64,000 bases of DNA from Solirubrobacter deserti (GTDB lineage: Bacteria; Actinomycetota; Thermoleophilia; Solirubrobacterales; Solirubrobacteraceae), in the NCBI RefSeq assembly GCF_003344625.1, contig NZ_QPKJ02000001.1, positions 620,001 to 684,000 on the forward strand, read 5' to 3'. The translations under genes were made by a program, and so were the position numbers. The notes under the pieces were generated by a model. It was not told where the DNA came from. It was given only the letters and a program-made list of their open reading frames with translations, and did not search any database. This document shows positions 46,093 to 53,671 of the stretch, piece after piece. Every line of letters begins with the position of its first letter. Position 1 is the first letter of the stretch.

Positions 46093-47967
46093 ATGAAGGT
46101 CGCCCAGATCCCCGACCTCGAGGTCGACCCCGTCACCGTCGACATCATCGAGAACGCGCTCCGGCACGCGCGCTTCGAGATGGACGCGGTGCTGTTCCGG
46201 TCCGCGATGTCGCCGGTCATCCGCGAGCAGCACGACGAGTTCCCGATGCTGACCGACCCGCAGGGCCGGATGGTCGTCGGCCAGTTCGGGGCCTACATCA
46301 ACGAGATGATGGCCGATTGGGACCGCGGCATCTACCCGGGCGACGTGCTCCTCACGAGCGACCCGTACAAGTGCAGCGCGTCGATCTCGCACACCAACGA
46401 CTGGCTCGTGCTGGTGCCGATCTTCTACGAGGACGAGCTGGTGGGGTGGTCGTCGCAGTTCGGCCACCAGATGGACGCCGGCGGGCGGCTCCCGGGCTCG
46501 CTGCCCACGGGCGCAACGACGATCTTCGAGGAGGGGATCATCATCCCGCCGCTGAAGATCGTCGAGCGCGGCGAGGTGCAGGAGGACGTCCTGCGCCTGA
46601 TCCTCAACAACGTGCGGCTCCCGGACGTCAACCGGGCCGACCTGTTCGCGATCATCGCCGCCTGCCATGCGGGCGAGAAGCGCGTGATGGGCCTGTGCGA
46701 GCGCTTCGGCAAGGACGTCTACCTGGCGACGCTGCAGGCGCTGCTGGACCGCACGCACGAGGCGATGCGCAAGCTCATCCAACTCGCCATCCCCGAGGAG
46801 AAGCAGACCTTCGAGGACTACATCGACGACGACGGGCTCGGCAACGGCCCATACAAGATGAAGCTGACGATCTGGCGCGAGGGGGAGGAGGCCTGGTTCG
46901 ACTGGTCGGGTACCGATCCCCAGGCGCTCGGACCGATCAACTTCTACCTCTCCGAGGGCATGTTCAAGATGTTCATCGGGGTCTACCTGATCATGGTCAA
47001 CGACCCCGACATCCTGTTCAACGACGGCTTCTATCCGCTGCTGCACGTCGTGATGCCGGAGGGCTGTCTGCTCAACCCGCGTTACCCCGCGGCGCTGGGA
47101 TGCCGGACGCATGGGCTGGCGCGGCTGTTCGACGTGCTCGGCGGCGCGCTGACCAAGCAGGCGCCCGAGCTCAACACGGCCGCGGGCTACGGGACCTCGC
47201 CGTACATGCTGTATTCCGGCTGGAAGGACAGCGGCGAGTTCTTCTACGCCATGGAGATCCTGTACGGCGGCATCCCCGGGCGCCCGATCGGCGACGGCAT
47301 GGACGGGCACTCGTGGTGGCCGCTGTTCGAGAACATCCCGACCGAGTACCTCGAGGCCTACTATCCGCTGCGCGTCGACGGCTACACGACCGTGACGGAC
47401 TCCGGCGGCGCAGGCCTGCACCGTGGCGGGAACGGGGTCGAGAAGCGCTACGTCTACCTCGAGCCGGGGCAGGTGTCGATCCACGACGACCGCTGGCTCT
47501 CACGGCCGTGGGGCGTGCTCGGCGGGCTGCCCGGCGGCCGCTCGGAGAAGGTCCTGCGGCGGGTCGACGGGACCGAGGAGCGGCTGCCGGCCAAGTGCGA
47601 CGAGGTGGCGGTCGAGCCCGGCGACATGCTGATCTTCAGGACCGCCGGCGGTGGCGGCTGGAAGGACCGGCTGGACCGGCCGGTGGAGGCGGTCGAGCGG
47701 GACGTCGCGTTCGGGCTCGTGTCCGTGGAGGGCGCGTTGCGCAACTACGGCGTGGTCATCGGAGACGCGGCCGCGACGGAGACCGAGCGGGCGCGCCAGC
47801 GGGCCGAGCGCGGGGACGCGCTCGCGTTCGACTTCGGCCCGCCGATGGACGAGGCGATCGCGGCGTGCGCGCAGGAGACGGGGCTGCCGGCGCCGGAGCG
47901 GGCCAAGCCGCTGCGCTGGTCGCCGCTCGAGAGCGCCGAGTCCGCGATGGCTCGCGCGCGTGAGTGA
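46093..47967 (+). CDS. hydantoinase B/oxoprolinase family subunit
   Basis: 624 residues, the usual length for HyuB. N-terminal VDPVTVDIIENALRHARFEM, the conserved YPGDVLLTSDPYKCSASISH, HQMDAGGRLPGSLP, and the C-terminal TVTDSGGAGLHRGGNGVEKR and TAGGGGWKDRLDRP blocks are diagnostic. It forms the second half of the ATP-dependent amidohydrolase or carboxylase with the preceding A subunit. AAGGGG lies before the ATG. The 3' end overlaps the amidase gene by 8 bp. Confidence 0.93.
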   Translation: MKVAQIPDLEVDPVTVDIIENALRHARFEMDAVLFRSAMSPVIREQHDEFPMLTDPQGRMVVGQFGAYINEMMADWDRGIYPGDVLLTSDPYKCSASISHTNDWLVLVPIFYEDELVGWSSQFGHQMDAGGRLPGSLPTGATTIFEEGIIIPPLKIVERGEVQEDVLRLILNNVRLPDVNRADLFAIIAACHAGEKRVMGLCERFGKDVYLATLQALLDRTHEAMRKLIQLAIPEEKQTFEDYIDDDGLGNGPYKMKLTIWREGEEAWFDWSGTDPQALGPINFYLSEGMFKMFIGVYLIMVNDPDILFNDGFYPLLHVVMPEGCLLNPRYPAALGCRTHGLARLFDVLGGALTKQAPELNTAAGYGTSPYMLYSGWKDSGEFFYAMEILYGGIPGRPIGDGMDGHSWWPLFENIPTEYLEAYYPLRVDGYTTVTDSGGAGLHRGGNGVEKRYVYLEPGQVSIHDDRWLSRPWGVLGGLPGGRSEKVLRRVDGTEERLPAKCDEVAVEPGDMLIFRTAGGGGWKDRLDRPVEAVERDVAFGLVSVEGALRNYGVVIGDAAATETERARQRAERGDALAFDFGPPMDEAIAACAQETGLPAPERAKPLRWSPLESAESAMARARE

Positions 47968-48556
47968 CTTCGGCGGGGCGGCGGGCTTCGGCCGTCGTCC
48001 CGCGGTTGTCGTCGTCGACCTCAACTACGGGTTCACGGACCCGTCTTCGCCCCTGGCGTGCGACCTCGACGACGTGCTGGTCGCGACGCGCGCGCTGCTC
48101 GACGTGGCCCGGGACGTGGGCGTGCCCGTCTTCTTCACCACGGTCGTGTTCGACGCGGTGGGGGAGGCGGCCGCCGCCGTGTTCCTGCGCAAGGCGCCGG
48201 CGCTGAAGATCTGCCGGCCGGGGACGCGCTGGGTGGAGATCGATTCCCGGTTGGGTCGGCGCGAGTCCGAGCCGGTGCTCGAGAAGTCGAGTGCGTCCGC
48301 GTTCTTCGGCGTGCCGTTCGCGGCGATGCTCGCGGGGCGGGACACGCTCGTGGTGTGCGGCGCCTCGACCTCCGGCTGCGTGCGCGCGACGGTCGTCGAC
48401 GCCATGCAGCACGGGCTCGCCCCGATCGTCCCGCGCGAGTGCGTCGGAGATCGTTCTCCCGCCGCGCACGCGCAGGCGCTGAGCGACATCGGCGGGCGCT
48501 ACGGGGACGTGGTCGGCCTAGGGGAAGTCACCCGCGCGCTGCACCAGGCCCGGTAG
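47960..48556 (+). CDS. isochorismatase-fold amidohydrolase (N-carbamoylsarcosine-amidase-like)
   Basis: 198 residues from a GTG at 47960. The cysteine-hydrolase triad is visible: Asp in VVVVDLNYGF, Lys in LEKSSASAFFG, and nucleophile Cys in GASTSGCVRATVVDAM. The EKSSASAFFG context and length resemble N-carbamoylsarcosine amidase, which converts N-carbamoylsarcosine to sarcosine, CO2 and ammonia. That enzyme acts directly after N-methylhydantoinase, and the hyuAB pair immediately upstream (8-bp overlap) supports this assignment. Other ureido-acid or nicotinamide-type amides remain possible. The 3' end overlaps the convergent HMG-CoA-lyase-like gene by 39 bp. Confidence 0.85.
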   Translation: MSDFGGAAGFGRRPAVVVVDLNYGFTDPSSPLACDLDDVLVATRALLDVARDVGVPVFFTTVVFDAVGEAAAAVFLRKAPALKICRPGTRWVEIDSRLGRRESEPVLEKSSASAFFGVPFAAMLAGRDTLVVCGASTSGCVRATVVDAMQHGLAPIVPRECVGDRSPAAHAQALSDIGGRYGDVVGLGEVTRALHQAR

Positions 48557-49402
48557 CTCCTTGCCCATGGTCTCGGCCAGCCAGTGCGCGACCTCGATCA
48601 GCTTCGCCAGATCGACGCCGGTGGCGACGCCTTCGTTCTCCAGCAGGTAGATCAGGTCCTCGGTGGCGATGTTGCCCGTCGCGCGCGGCGCGAACGGGCA
48701 GCCGCCGAGGCCGCCGACGGACGCGTCGAAGACCGTCGCGCCGTGCTCGAGCCCGGCGATCACGTTCGCGTAGCCCGTGTTGCGCGTGTTGTGCAGGTGC
48801 AGGCCGACAGGCTTGCCGCCCTCGAGGGCGCGCGGGACCAGCACCTTCACCTGGCGCGGCACGCCGACGCCGATCGTGTCGGCCAGGATGACCTCGTCCG
48901 CTCCGGCCGCGGCCATGCGGTGCGCGTGCTCGATCACGAGACCGGGATCCACCTTGCCCTCGAACGGGCAGCCGAACGAGACGGCGAGCGTCGCCGTCGT
49001 CTTCAGGCTGCTCGCGCCGATGATCTCCTCGGCCATGCTCGCCGCTTCCTCGACCGTCTGGTTCTGGTTGCGCTTGGCGAACGTCTCGGTGACGGGATAG
49101 GCGACGTGGATCTCGGTGGTGGACGTCTGCAGCGCGCGGTCCAGGCCCTTGCGGTTCAGGACGAGGCTGGCGAACGCGACGCCGTCGTGGGGCGCCAGGT
49201 GCTCGAAGACCTCCTCGGCGCCGGCCATCTGCGGGACGAGCTTGGGATGCACGAAGCTGGCGGCCTCCACGCGCGGCAGCCCGGTGGCCGCGAGCCGCGC
49301 GCACAGCTCGGCGCGCACGGCCGGTTCGAGGGTGACTTTGTCGTTCTGGAGCCCGTCCCGAGGCCCGACGTCGCACACGCTCACTCCCACCCGGAGAGTC
49401 AT
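48518..49402 (-). CDS. hydroxymethylglutaryl-CoA lyase
   Basis: 294-residue TIM-barrel of the HMGL/DRE family. It has VCDVGPRDGLQNDK at the N-terminus (catalytic Arg and Asp), HLHNTRNTGYANV (metal His pair), and the active-site loop GGLGGCPFAPRATGN with the catalytic Cys specific to HMG-CoA lyases. It cleaves HMG-CoA to acetoacetate and acetyl-CoA at the end of leucine breakdown; some relatives act on similar 3-hydroxy-3-methyl acyl-CoA esters. It is convergent with the hydantoinase operon and stands alone on its strand. Confidence 0.9.
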   Translation of the reverse strand: MTLRVGVSVCDVGPRDGLQNDKVTLEPAVRAELCARLAATGLPRVEAASFVHPKLVPQMAGAEEVFEHLAPHDGVAFASLVLNRKGLDRALQTSTTEIHVAYPVTETFAKRNQNQTVEEAASMAEEIIGASSLKTTATLAVSFGCPFEGKVDPGLVIEHAHRMAAAGADEVILADTIGVGVPRQVKVLVPRALEGGKPVGLHLHNTRNTGYANVIAGLEHGATVFDASVGGLGGCPFAPRATGNIATEDLIYLLENEGVATGVDLAKLIEVAHWLAETMGKELPGLVQRAGDFP

Positions 49403-49446
49403 ACCACTACCGCCGCGCCGCCGCGCGTGCTTGACTAGCCGGGGCC

Positions 49447-49971
49447 ATGGACCTTCGTGAGCTGCTCGGAATGCTGGACATGCCTCCCGGCGAGAGCTAC
49501 TACCGCAGCCGCATCCCCTGCTCGGAAGACGAGCAGGTGGCGCGCGTCGTGCGTGCGTTCAGCGAGTCCTCGCCCGGCCGGCAGGCCGTGTTCCGCGAGG
49601 CCATCGACGGCGCCCGCGCCGGCCTGCTGCTCGTGTTCAGCGAGCGCATGGCCGCGCTGGCCGTGCGCATGGAGAGCGGTGAGCCCGTCGTCCAGGGCCT
49701 GATCGCGGCGTCCCTGGCGCAGGAGGGCGACCCGCGCGAGGCGCTCTCCGTGCCCGCGCTGCACCGCCGCAGCGCCGAGATCCTCGGCGTCGACAACGCG
49801 CGCCTGTTCGACGAGGCTGCGGGCCGCACCGACCTTTCGGGCGCTCACTGGCTGCGCGATGTGCGCGACGCCGACGACTCCCCCGAGGACGTCGGCTACG
49901 AGGAGGCCGACGACGGTGAGGGCTTCCGTTACGAGCGGGCGATCGCTCGCCAACCGCGCCACAGATACTGA
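49447..49971 (+). CDS. hypothetical protein upstream of toxin locus
   Basis: 174 residues, no signal peptide or membrane helix. The sequence is mainly helical (SEDEQVARVVRAFSESSPGR, AVFREAIDGARAGLLLVFSE) with an acidic C-terminal part (DVRDADDSPEDVGYEEADDG). I do not recognise a family. The frame is well formed and its stop abuts the start region of the EspC/WXG-like gene, so it may belong to the same transcript. A chaperone or regulatory role in secretion would be guesswork. Confidence 0.6.
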   Translation: MDLRELLGMLDMPPGESYYRSRIPCSEDEQVARVVRAFSESSPGRQAVFREAIDGARAGLLLVFSERMAALAVRMESGEPVVQGLIAASLAQEGDPREALSVPALHRRSAEILGVDNARLFDEAAGRTDLSGAHWLRDVRDADDSPEDVGYEEADDGEGFRYERAIARQPRHRY

Positions 49972-49998
49972 GTGCCGCCCGCGAGAGCGGGTATACGG

Positions 49999-50289
49999 AT
50001 GGCGATGGGACAGTTTGCGGTGAATCCCGCTGCGCTGACGGGGGCGAGCGGGGCGCAGGGTGCGCTCGCGAGTGACCTGGTGGCGCTGGCGGGCCTGATT
50101 CAAGCGGCGGGCGCGACGGCCGCCGGGGCGTGCGGCGAGCCTTCCGCCGCGGAGGCGGTCGGCTCGGGCAGCGCACAGCTCTCGGGCGCGCTGGCGCGGC
50201 TGGGCGCGTCGGCCTCCGGCATGGCGGAGAACCTCGGCACGGCGGCGTTCGTCTACGAGCGCACGGACGCGACCCAGATGGGCGGGTGA
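49999..50289 (+). CDS. EspC/WXG100-superfamily-like small protein
   Basis: 96 residues, the usual length for WXG100/EspC-like proteins. It has FAVNPAALTGASGAQG at the start, two long Ala-rich helices, and AAFVYERTDATQM near the end. That layout matches actinobacterial EspC/DUF2580-type type VII secretion partners; it lacks the literal Trp-x-Gly. ATG 49999 was chosen over a GTG at 49972 to match family length, with GAGAGCGGG upstream. It starts the toxin operon, followed 3 bp later by a small gene and then the toxin. Confidence 0.65.
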   Translation: MAMGQFAVNPAALTGASGAQGALASDLVALAGLIQAAGATAAGACGEPSAAEAVGSGSAQLSGALARLGASASGMAENLGTAAFVYERTDATQMGG

Positions 50290-50292
50290 GCG

Positions 50293-50703
50293 ATGCGGCC
50301 GGTCGGTGAGGTCTCGTTCGTCCCGCGCGCGGTGCTCGAGGTCGAGCGTGGCGACGCGGTCGCGACGTGCTGGCTGGGGGAGGAGTCCGCGTGCCTGCTG
50401 GTCTCCGACGTGCTCCTCGAGCTCGAACCGGACGAGGTCGAGCTGGCGCTGCTGCGGGCGGCGGGCGCGCGCGAGCTGCCGACGCCGGAAGCCGAGCCGC
50501 GCGGGTACGCGCCGGGCGCGCTGGCGACGGCGATCGCGGCCGGGGAGTTCGAGGCGCACTGGCGGATCGGCTCGGTCGAGGTGCTCGAGGACGCGTCGGG
50601 CTCGTGGGGCGTGTTCCCGCAGACGGGCTTCGTGTGGCTGCATCCCGTCTCCGCCGAGTGGATCTTCGCCGCGGTGCGGCACGAGGTGGAGCCACGTGCC
50701 TGA
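50293..50703 (+). CDS. hypothetical protein of toxin operon, possible secretion chaperone
   Basis: 136 residues, acidic, no signal peptide. It contains beta-type stretches (VSFVPRAVLEVERGDAVATC, GSWGVFPQTGFVWLHPVS). No family recognised. It lies between the EspC/WXG-like gene and the toxin and overlaps the toxin start by 8 bp. In many type VII loci the gene in this position encodes a toxin-specific chaperone; that role is inference from position only. Confidence 0.6.
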   Translation: MRPVGEVSFVPRAVLEVERGDAVATCWLGEESACLLVSDVLLELEPDEVELALLRAAGARELPTPEAEPRGYAPGALATAIAAGEFEAHWRIGSVEVLEDASGSWGVFPQTGFVWLHPVSAEWIFAAVRHEVEPRA

Positions 50704-52288
50704 GTCCTTCGCCGGCATCACCGTCCCCGAGGGCGAGCCGGGCGGGCTGCGCTCGGCGGCGCGGGCCTTCAACGCGTTCGCGATCGAGGTCGACGGCTGC
50801 TCGAGCCGGATGGGCGCGCTTCCCGGCCAGCTCGCCGACTGGCAGGGGCCCGCGAGCGCGCGCTTCGCCGGCGCCGCCTCCCAGCACGCCGACGCGGCGC
50901 GCGGCGCGGTCAGCGCGCTGAGCGCGGCCGGTCAGGCGGCGGCCCGCTACGCCGAGGCGCTCGACGAGGCGCAGGACGAAGCGCGCGCCGCGATCGAGGA
51001 CGCCAGGGAGGCCACGCGGCGCATCCGGCGCCTGGAGGAAGCGCTCACGGACGCGCAGGATCGCGAGACGGCGGCGCGCGAGCGGGCGGCCTCGGCGACG
51101 ATCGCGGTCAACACGGCCGCCGCGTCCGGCACGCCCGATCCCGCGGCGGAGTCGATGCTCACCGAGGCGAACACCGCGGCGGGGCAGGCCGCGGCCGATC
51201 AGGTTCGGATCAGCGGGCGCCTCCAGGACGCGCGGGCGGACCTCAAGCGCGCCAAGAAGCGCGGGGAGAAGGCCGAGGAGGCCGCGCGCGAGGCGGGGCA
51301 GGCGGCGGCCGGCGGGTTTGCGGCGCTCGGCGACGCCGTGCTCTACGTCAGCGTCCCGGGCGCCAACAGCGAGGCGGCGGTCGGCGCGGGCCACATCCCG
51401 CCGATGTACCCGCCCAAGAAGCCGGGGCGCGGGCCGATGTCGGACGCCGCGTCCGGCGACGGCTACCGCACGCACGGCGACCCGCTGCGCTTCCACCGCC
51501 AGTACGAGGCCGAGAAGGCCGCCGCCGCGGCGCGCCGCAGGGCCGAGGAGGAAGAGGACGACGGCGGCCTGTTCAGTGACATCGTCCACGGCGGGCTCGA
51601 CGTCGTCGGCATGATCCCGGTCGTCGGCGAGCCCGCCGACCTGCTCAACGCCGGCATCTACGCCGCCGAGGGCGACATGGTCAACGCCGCGCTGTCGGGC
51701 GGCGCGGCGCTGCCGTTCGTCGGCATGGCCGCGACGGGCGCCAAGTGGGGCAAGCGCGGGGTGGACGCGGTCGACTCGATGAACGACGTCGCCAAGCACG
51801 CGCCGACCGGCGGCTATCCGACGCTCCAGCCGTTCGACACGCTTCCGCCCGCCAAGCAGGCCGAGAGCCAGGCCTGGCAGGACGGCCTGCGCCAGTTCCA
51901 GACGCCGACGCACAACGCCGCGGGCAAGTACGAGGTCGAGCAGACCGGCCCCAACAACTTCAGCATGGAGGGCGGCGGGCAGAAGATCGACGCGGACGGC
52001 TACCGAGCGGCTGACGGCTCCGCGCTGGAGGCCAAGCACGTCGGGTCCGCCGACCGCAGTCCCTACGTCCCGGACTCGAACGCTCCCCAGTTCCTCAAGG
52101 ACAAGACCCGCCGCCTCACCGAGGGCGAGATCGAGCGCTACGCGGCGATCGTCAGGGACCCGGGCAACCCGGTCCGGAGCCTCGAGGTGATCACGAACGA
52201 TCCGCGCGCGGTGCCATATTTCGAGGAGATCCTGGCCAAGTACGATCTCCCGAGCCGCGTCATCGTGCGCGGCACACCCCCGTCATGA
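50696..52288 (+). CDS. polymorphic toxin: WXG-like N-domain, pretoxin region, restriction-endonuclease-fold C-terminus
   Basis: 530 residues from a GTG at 50696 with GAGGTGGAG upstream. The helical N-domain (about 15-215) has WQG at 48-50 and a long coiled coil. A hydrophobic Gly-rich pretoxin segment (292-356: HGGLDVVGMIPVVGEPADLL) matches the linker found before many polymorphic toxin heads. The C-terminal domain (about 399-530) reads ADGYRAADGSALEAKHVG, with Asp 440 and the Glu 445-x-Lys 447 pair of a restriction-endonuclease fold, then EVITNDPRAVPYFEEIL. This fits the Tox-REase families, so DNA or RNA cleavage is expected. Export is probably type VII-like. The immunity gene overlaps by 4 bp. 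Confidence 0.78.
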   Translation: MPESFAGITVPEGEPGGLRSAARAFNAFAIEVDGCSSRMGALPGQLADWQGPASARFAGAASQHADAARGAVSALSAAGQAAARYAEALDEAQDEARAAIEDAREATRRIRRLEEALTDAQDRETAARERAASATIAVNTAAASGTPDPAAESMLTEANTAAGQAAADQVRISGRLQDARADLKRAKKRGEKAEEAAREAGQAAAGGFAALGDAVLYVSVPGANSEAAVGAGHIPPMYPPKKPGRGPMSDAASGDGYRTHGDPLRFHRQYEAEKAAAAARRRAEEEEDDGGLFSDIVHGGLDVVGMIPVVGEPADLLNAGIYAAEGDMVNAALSGGAALPFVGMAATGAKWGKRGVDAVDSMNDVAKHAPTGGYPTLQPFDTLPPAKQAESQAWQDGLRQFQTPTHNAAGKYEVEQTGPNNFSMEGGGQKIDADGYRAADGSALEAKHVGSADRSPYVPDSNAPQFLKDKTRRLTEGEIERYAAIVRDPGNPVRSLEVITNDPRAVPYFEEILAKYDLPSRVIVRGTPPS

Positions 52289-52653
52289 GCACGTTTCTCG
52301 TCTCCCCGTCCAGCGACACGCCCTGGAGCCTCGATCCGGAGGCGTTCGCGCTGCGCCTGAAGGCGCGCTGGCCGGAGATCGAGGTGCGCGAGCTGGAGGA
52401 CTCGCTGAACGCTCTGTCGTTCCGGGTGCCCGTCGACGGGGACTATCCGCCGCTCGGGCACCTGATGAGCGACGGGCAGGCGGTCACGCTCGAAGGCGGC
52501 CTGGCCGAGAGCGCCGAGGTCGCGGCCTGGATGCGCGAGATCGTCGAGCCCGAGCAGGAGCTGCTCTTCTACGACGAGGGCTACAGCTTCGACGTGCCGC
52601 TGCGTCCGGGGATCACGCGCGACGAGATCGTGGCCGCGGTTCTGGCGGCCTAG
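52285..52653 (+). CDS. probable immunity protein 1
   Basis: 122 residues, acidic, cytoplasmic. Its ATG overlaps the toxin stop (ATGA), the usual arrangement for polymorphic-toxin immunity genes. It is clearly paralogous to the protein at 53026-53430: both share GHLM, a Gln-x-Val-x-Leu-x-Gly-Gly-Leu block, an IV..EQ.LL segment and DEG followed by an aromatic pair. No named immunity family is recognised. Neutralising the toxin's nuclease domain is inferred from position and duplication. Confidence 0.7.
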   Translation: MSTFLVSPSSDTPWSLDPEAFALRLKARWPEIEVRELEDSLNALSFRVPVDGDYPPLGHLMSDGQAVTLEGGLAESAEVAAWMREIVEPEQELLFYDEGYSFDVPLRPGITRDEIVAAVLAA

Positions 52654-53033
52654 TGCCCGGTGGCGCGTGCCCGTACTGCAGCGCGCTCTCGCGCGCGCTG
52701 GACGCCAACGACTACCTGATGGGCGACGGCGCGTCCGCGATCTGGGCCGACGGGTTCCGGGCGACGGACGCGTCGATCCTGTGCGCGAAGGCGGTCGGGC
52801 CCGACCCGTCGCGGAGCCCCTGGGTGAAGGGCTCGGACGTGCCGGAGCGGCTGCGGGTCCTGGCCCGACGGTCCTTCGAGCACGAGATCGCGCGCTACCA
52901 GGCCGTATGGGCGGATCCCTCGACACCCGTGCGTGGGCTCGAGGTCGTCACCGACGACGCGCGCGCCGTGCCCGTGCTGGAGGCGATCCTTGCCGGGTGG
53001 GCCGTGCCGAGCCGCGTGGTCGTGCATGGCTGA
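52653..53033 (+). CDS. orphan toxin-domain copy, catalytic Glu lost
   Basis: 126 residues from a GTG that shares a base with the preceding stop. From about residue 28 on it aligns with the C-terminal domain of the full toxin: ADGFRATDASILCAKAVG, then RY.A...DP..PVR.LEV and RAVPVLEAIL. It lacks the WXG-like and pretoxin parts. The Glu-x-Lys pair of the full toxin is replaced by Cys 44-x-Lys 46, so nuclease activity is doubtful. The first 25 residues (with CPYC) are unrelated. It looks like a displaced toxin cassette as found behind polymorphic toxins, now decayed or repurposed. Confidence 0.7.
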   Translation: MPGGACPYCSALSRALDANDYLMGDGASAIWADGFRATDASILCAKAVGPDPSRSPWVKGSDVPERLRVLARRSFEHEIARYQAVWADPSTPVRGLEVVTDDARAVPVLEAILAGWAVPSRVVVHG

Positions 53034-53430
53034 CTACCTGCTCGTGCCCGCGGAGCCAACGTCGTGGGTCATGGGCGTGGACGGCTTCGAGCGGCGGCTG
53101 CTGGCCGCGGTGCCGGCGGCCTCGATCTGGCGTTCCGAGGACTCGGAGTCGCCGGCGCTGCTGCGCTTCCACGTCCCGTGGAGCGAGGCGGGCTTCACCG
53201 ATGGACACCTGATGCGCGACCGCCAGACGGTCGAGCTCAACGGCGGGCTGGACGAGGCCGCCGTGTTCGCGCTGTGGCTGCGCTCGATCGTCCCGGTCGA
53301 GCAGGACCTGCTGCTCGTGGACGAAGGCTGCCACTTCGCCGTCGTGGTGCGCGAGGGCACGACCAACGCGGACATCCTCGACGCGGCCCTCACCGCCGCC
53401 GAGCGGCTGGCCGACCCATCGCGCGGGTAG
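53026..53430 (+). CDS. probable immunity protein 2
   Basis: 134 residues, paralogue of the protein at 52285-52653 across its whole length (shared GHLM.D.Q.V.L.GGL, A.W.R.IV, EQ.LL, DEG). It overlaps the orphan toxin copy by 8 bp. The toxin-immunity-toxin-immunity order shows the pair was duplicated as a unit or captured as a cassette. Protection against related strains' toxins is the usual explanation for such orphan immunity genes; here it is inference. Confidence 0.68.
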   Translation: MADYLLVPAEPTSWVMGVDGFERRLLAAVPAASIWRSEDSESPALLRFHVPWSEAGFTDGHLMRDRQTVELNGGLDEAAVFALWLRSIVPVEQDLLLVDEGCHFAVVVREGTTNADILDAALTAAERLADPSRG

Positions 53431-53440
53431 GGTTTCGCCC

Positions 53441-53608
53441 ATGTTCTACTCGCTGCTCGGCCGCGTGGTCTGGTTCGTCCTGAAGCTCGTGCTGCGCCGC
53501 AAGTACGGCCCCACCTACGTGCCCAAGTCCCTGCTCGCCGGCGTCACCGTGGCCGTCGGCATCGCGATCGTGGTCGCGATCCAGCGCGCCGCCCGCGACT
53601 CCGACTGA
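53441..53608 (+). CDS. small membrane protein
   Basis: 55 residues: MFYSLLGRVVWFVLKLVLRR as an amphipathic/hydrophobic N-terminus, a basic turn (KYGPTYVPK), then a clear membrane helix (LLAGVTVAVGIAIVVAIQ) and a charged tail. AGGG lies about 9 nt before the ATG. It starts 11 bp after the immunity gene and could be part of that transcript. No family recognised. Confidence 0.55.
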   Translation: MFYSLLGRVVWFVLKLVLRRKYGPTYVPKSLLAGVTVAVGIAIVVAIQRAARDSD

Positions 53609-53671
53609 CGCGCGTATCCATAACTTCGATGGCCCGCTTTGCCGCCGGACCGCCTGGCAGCATGAGGACCC

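Noticed and set aside
48518..48556. The amidase/HMG-CoA lyase 3' overlap considered as a frameshift artefact
   Set aside because: Both proteins end with sequence of normal family length; convergent overlaps of this size occur elsewhere in this window (for example 17282-17319).
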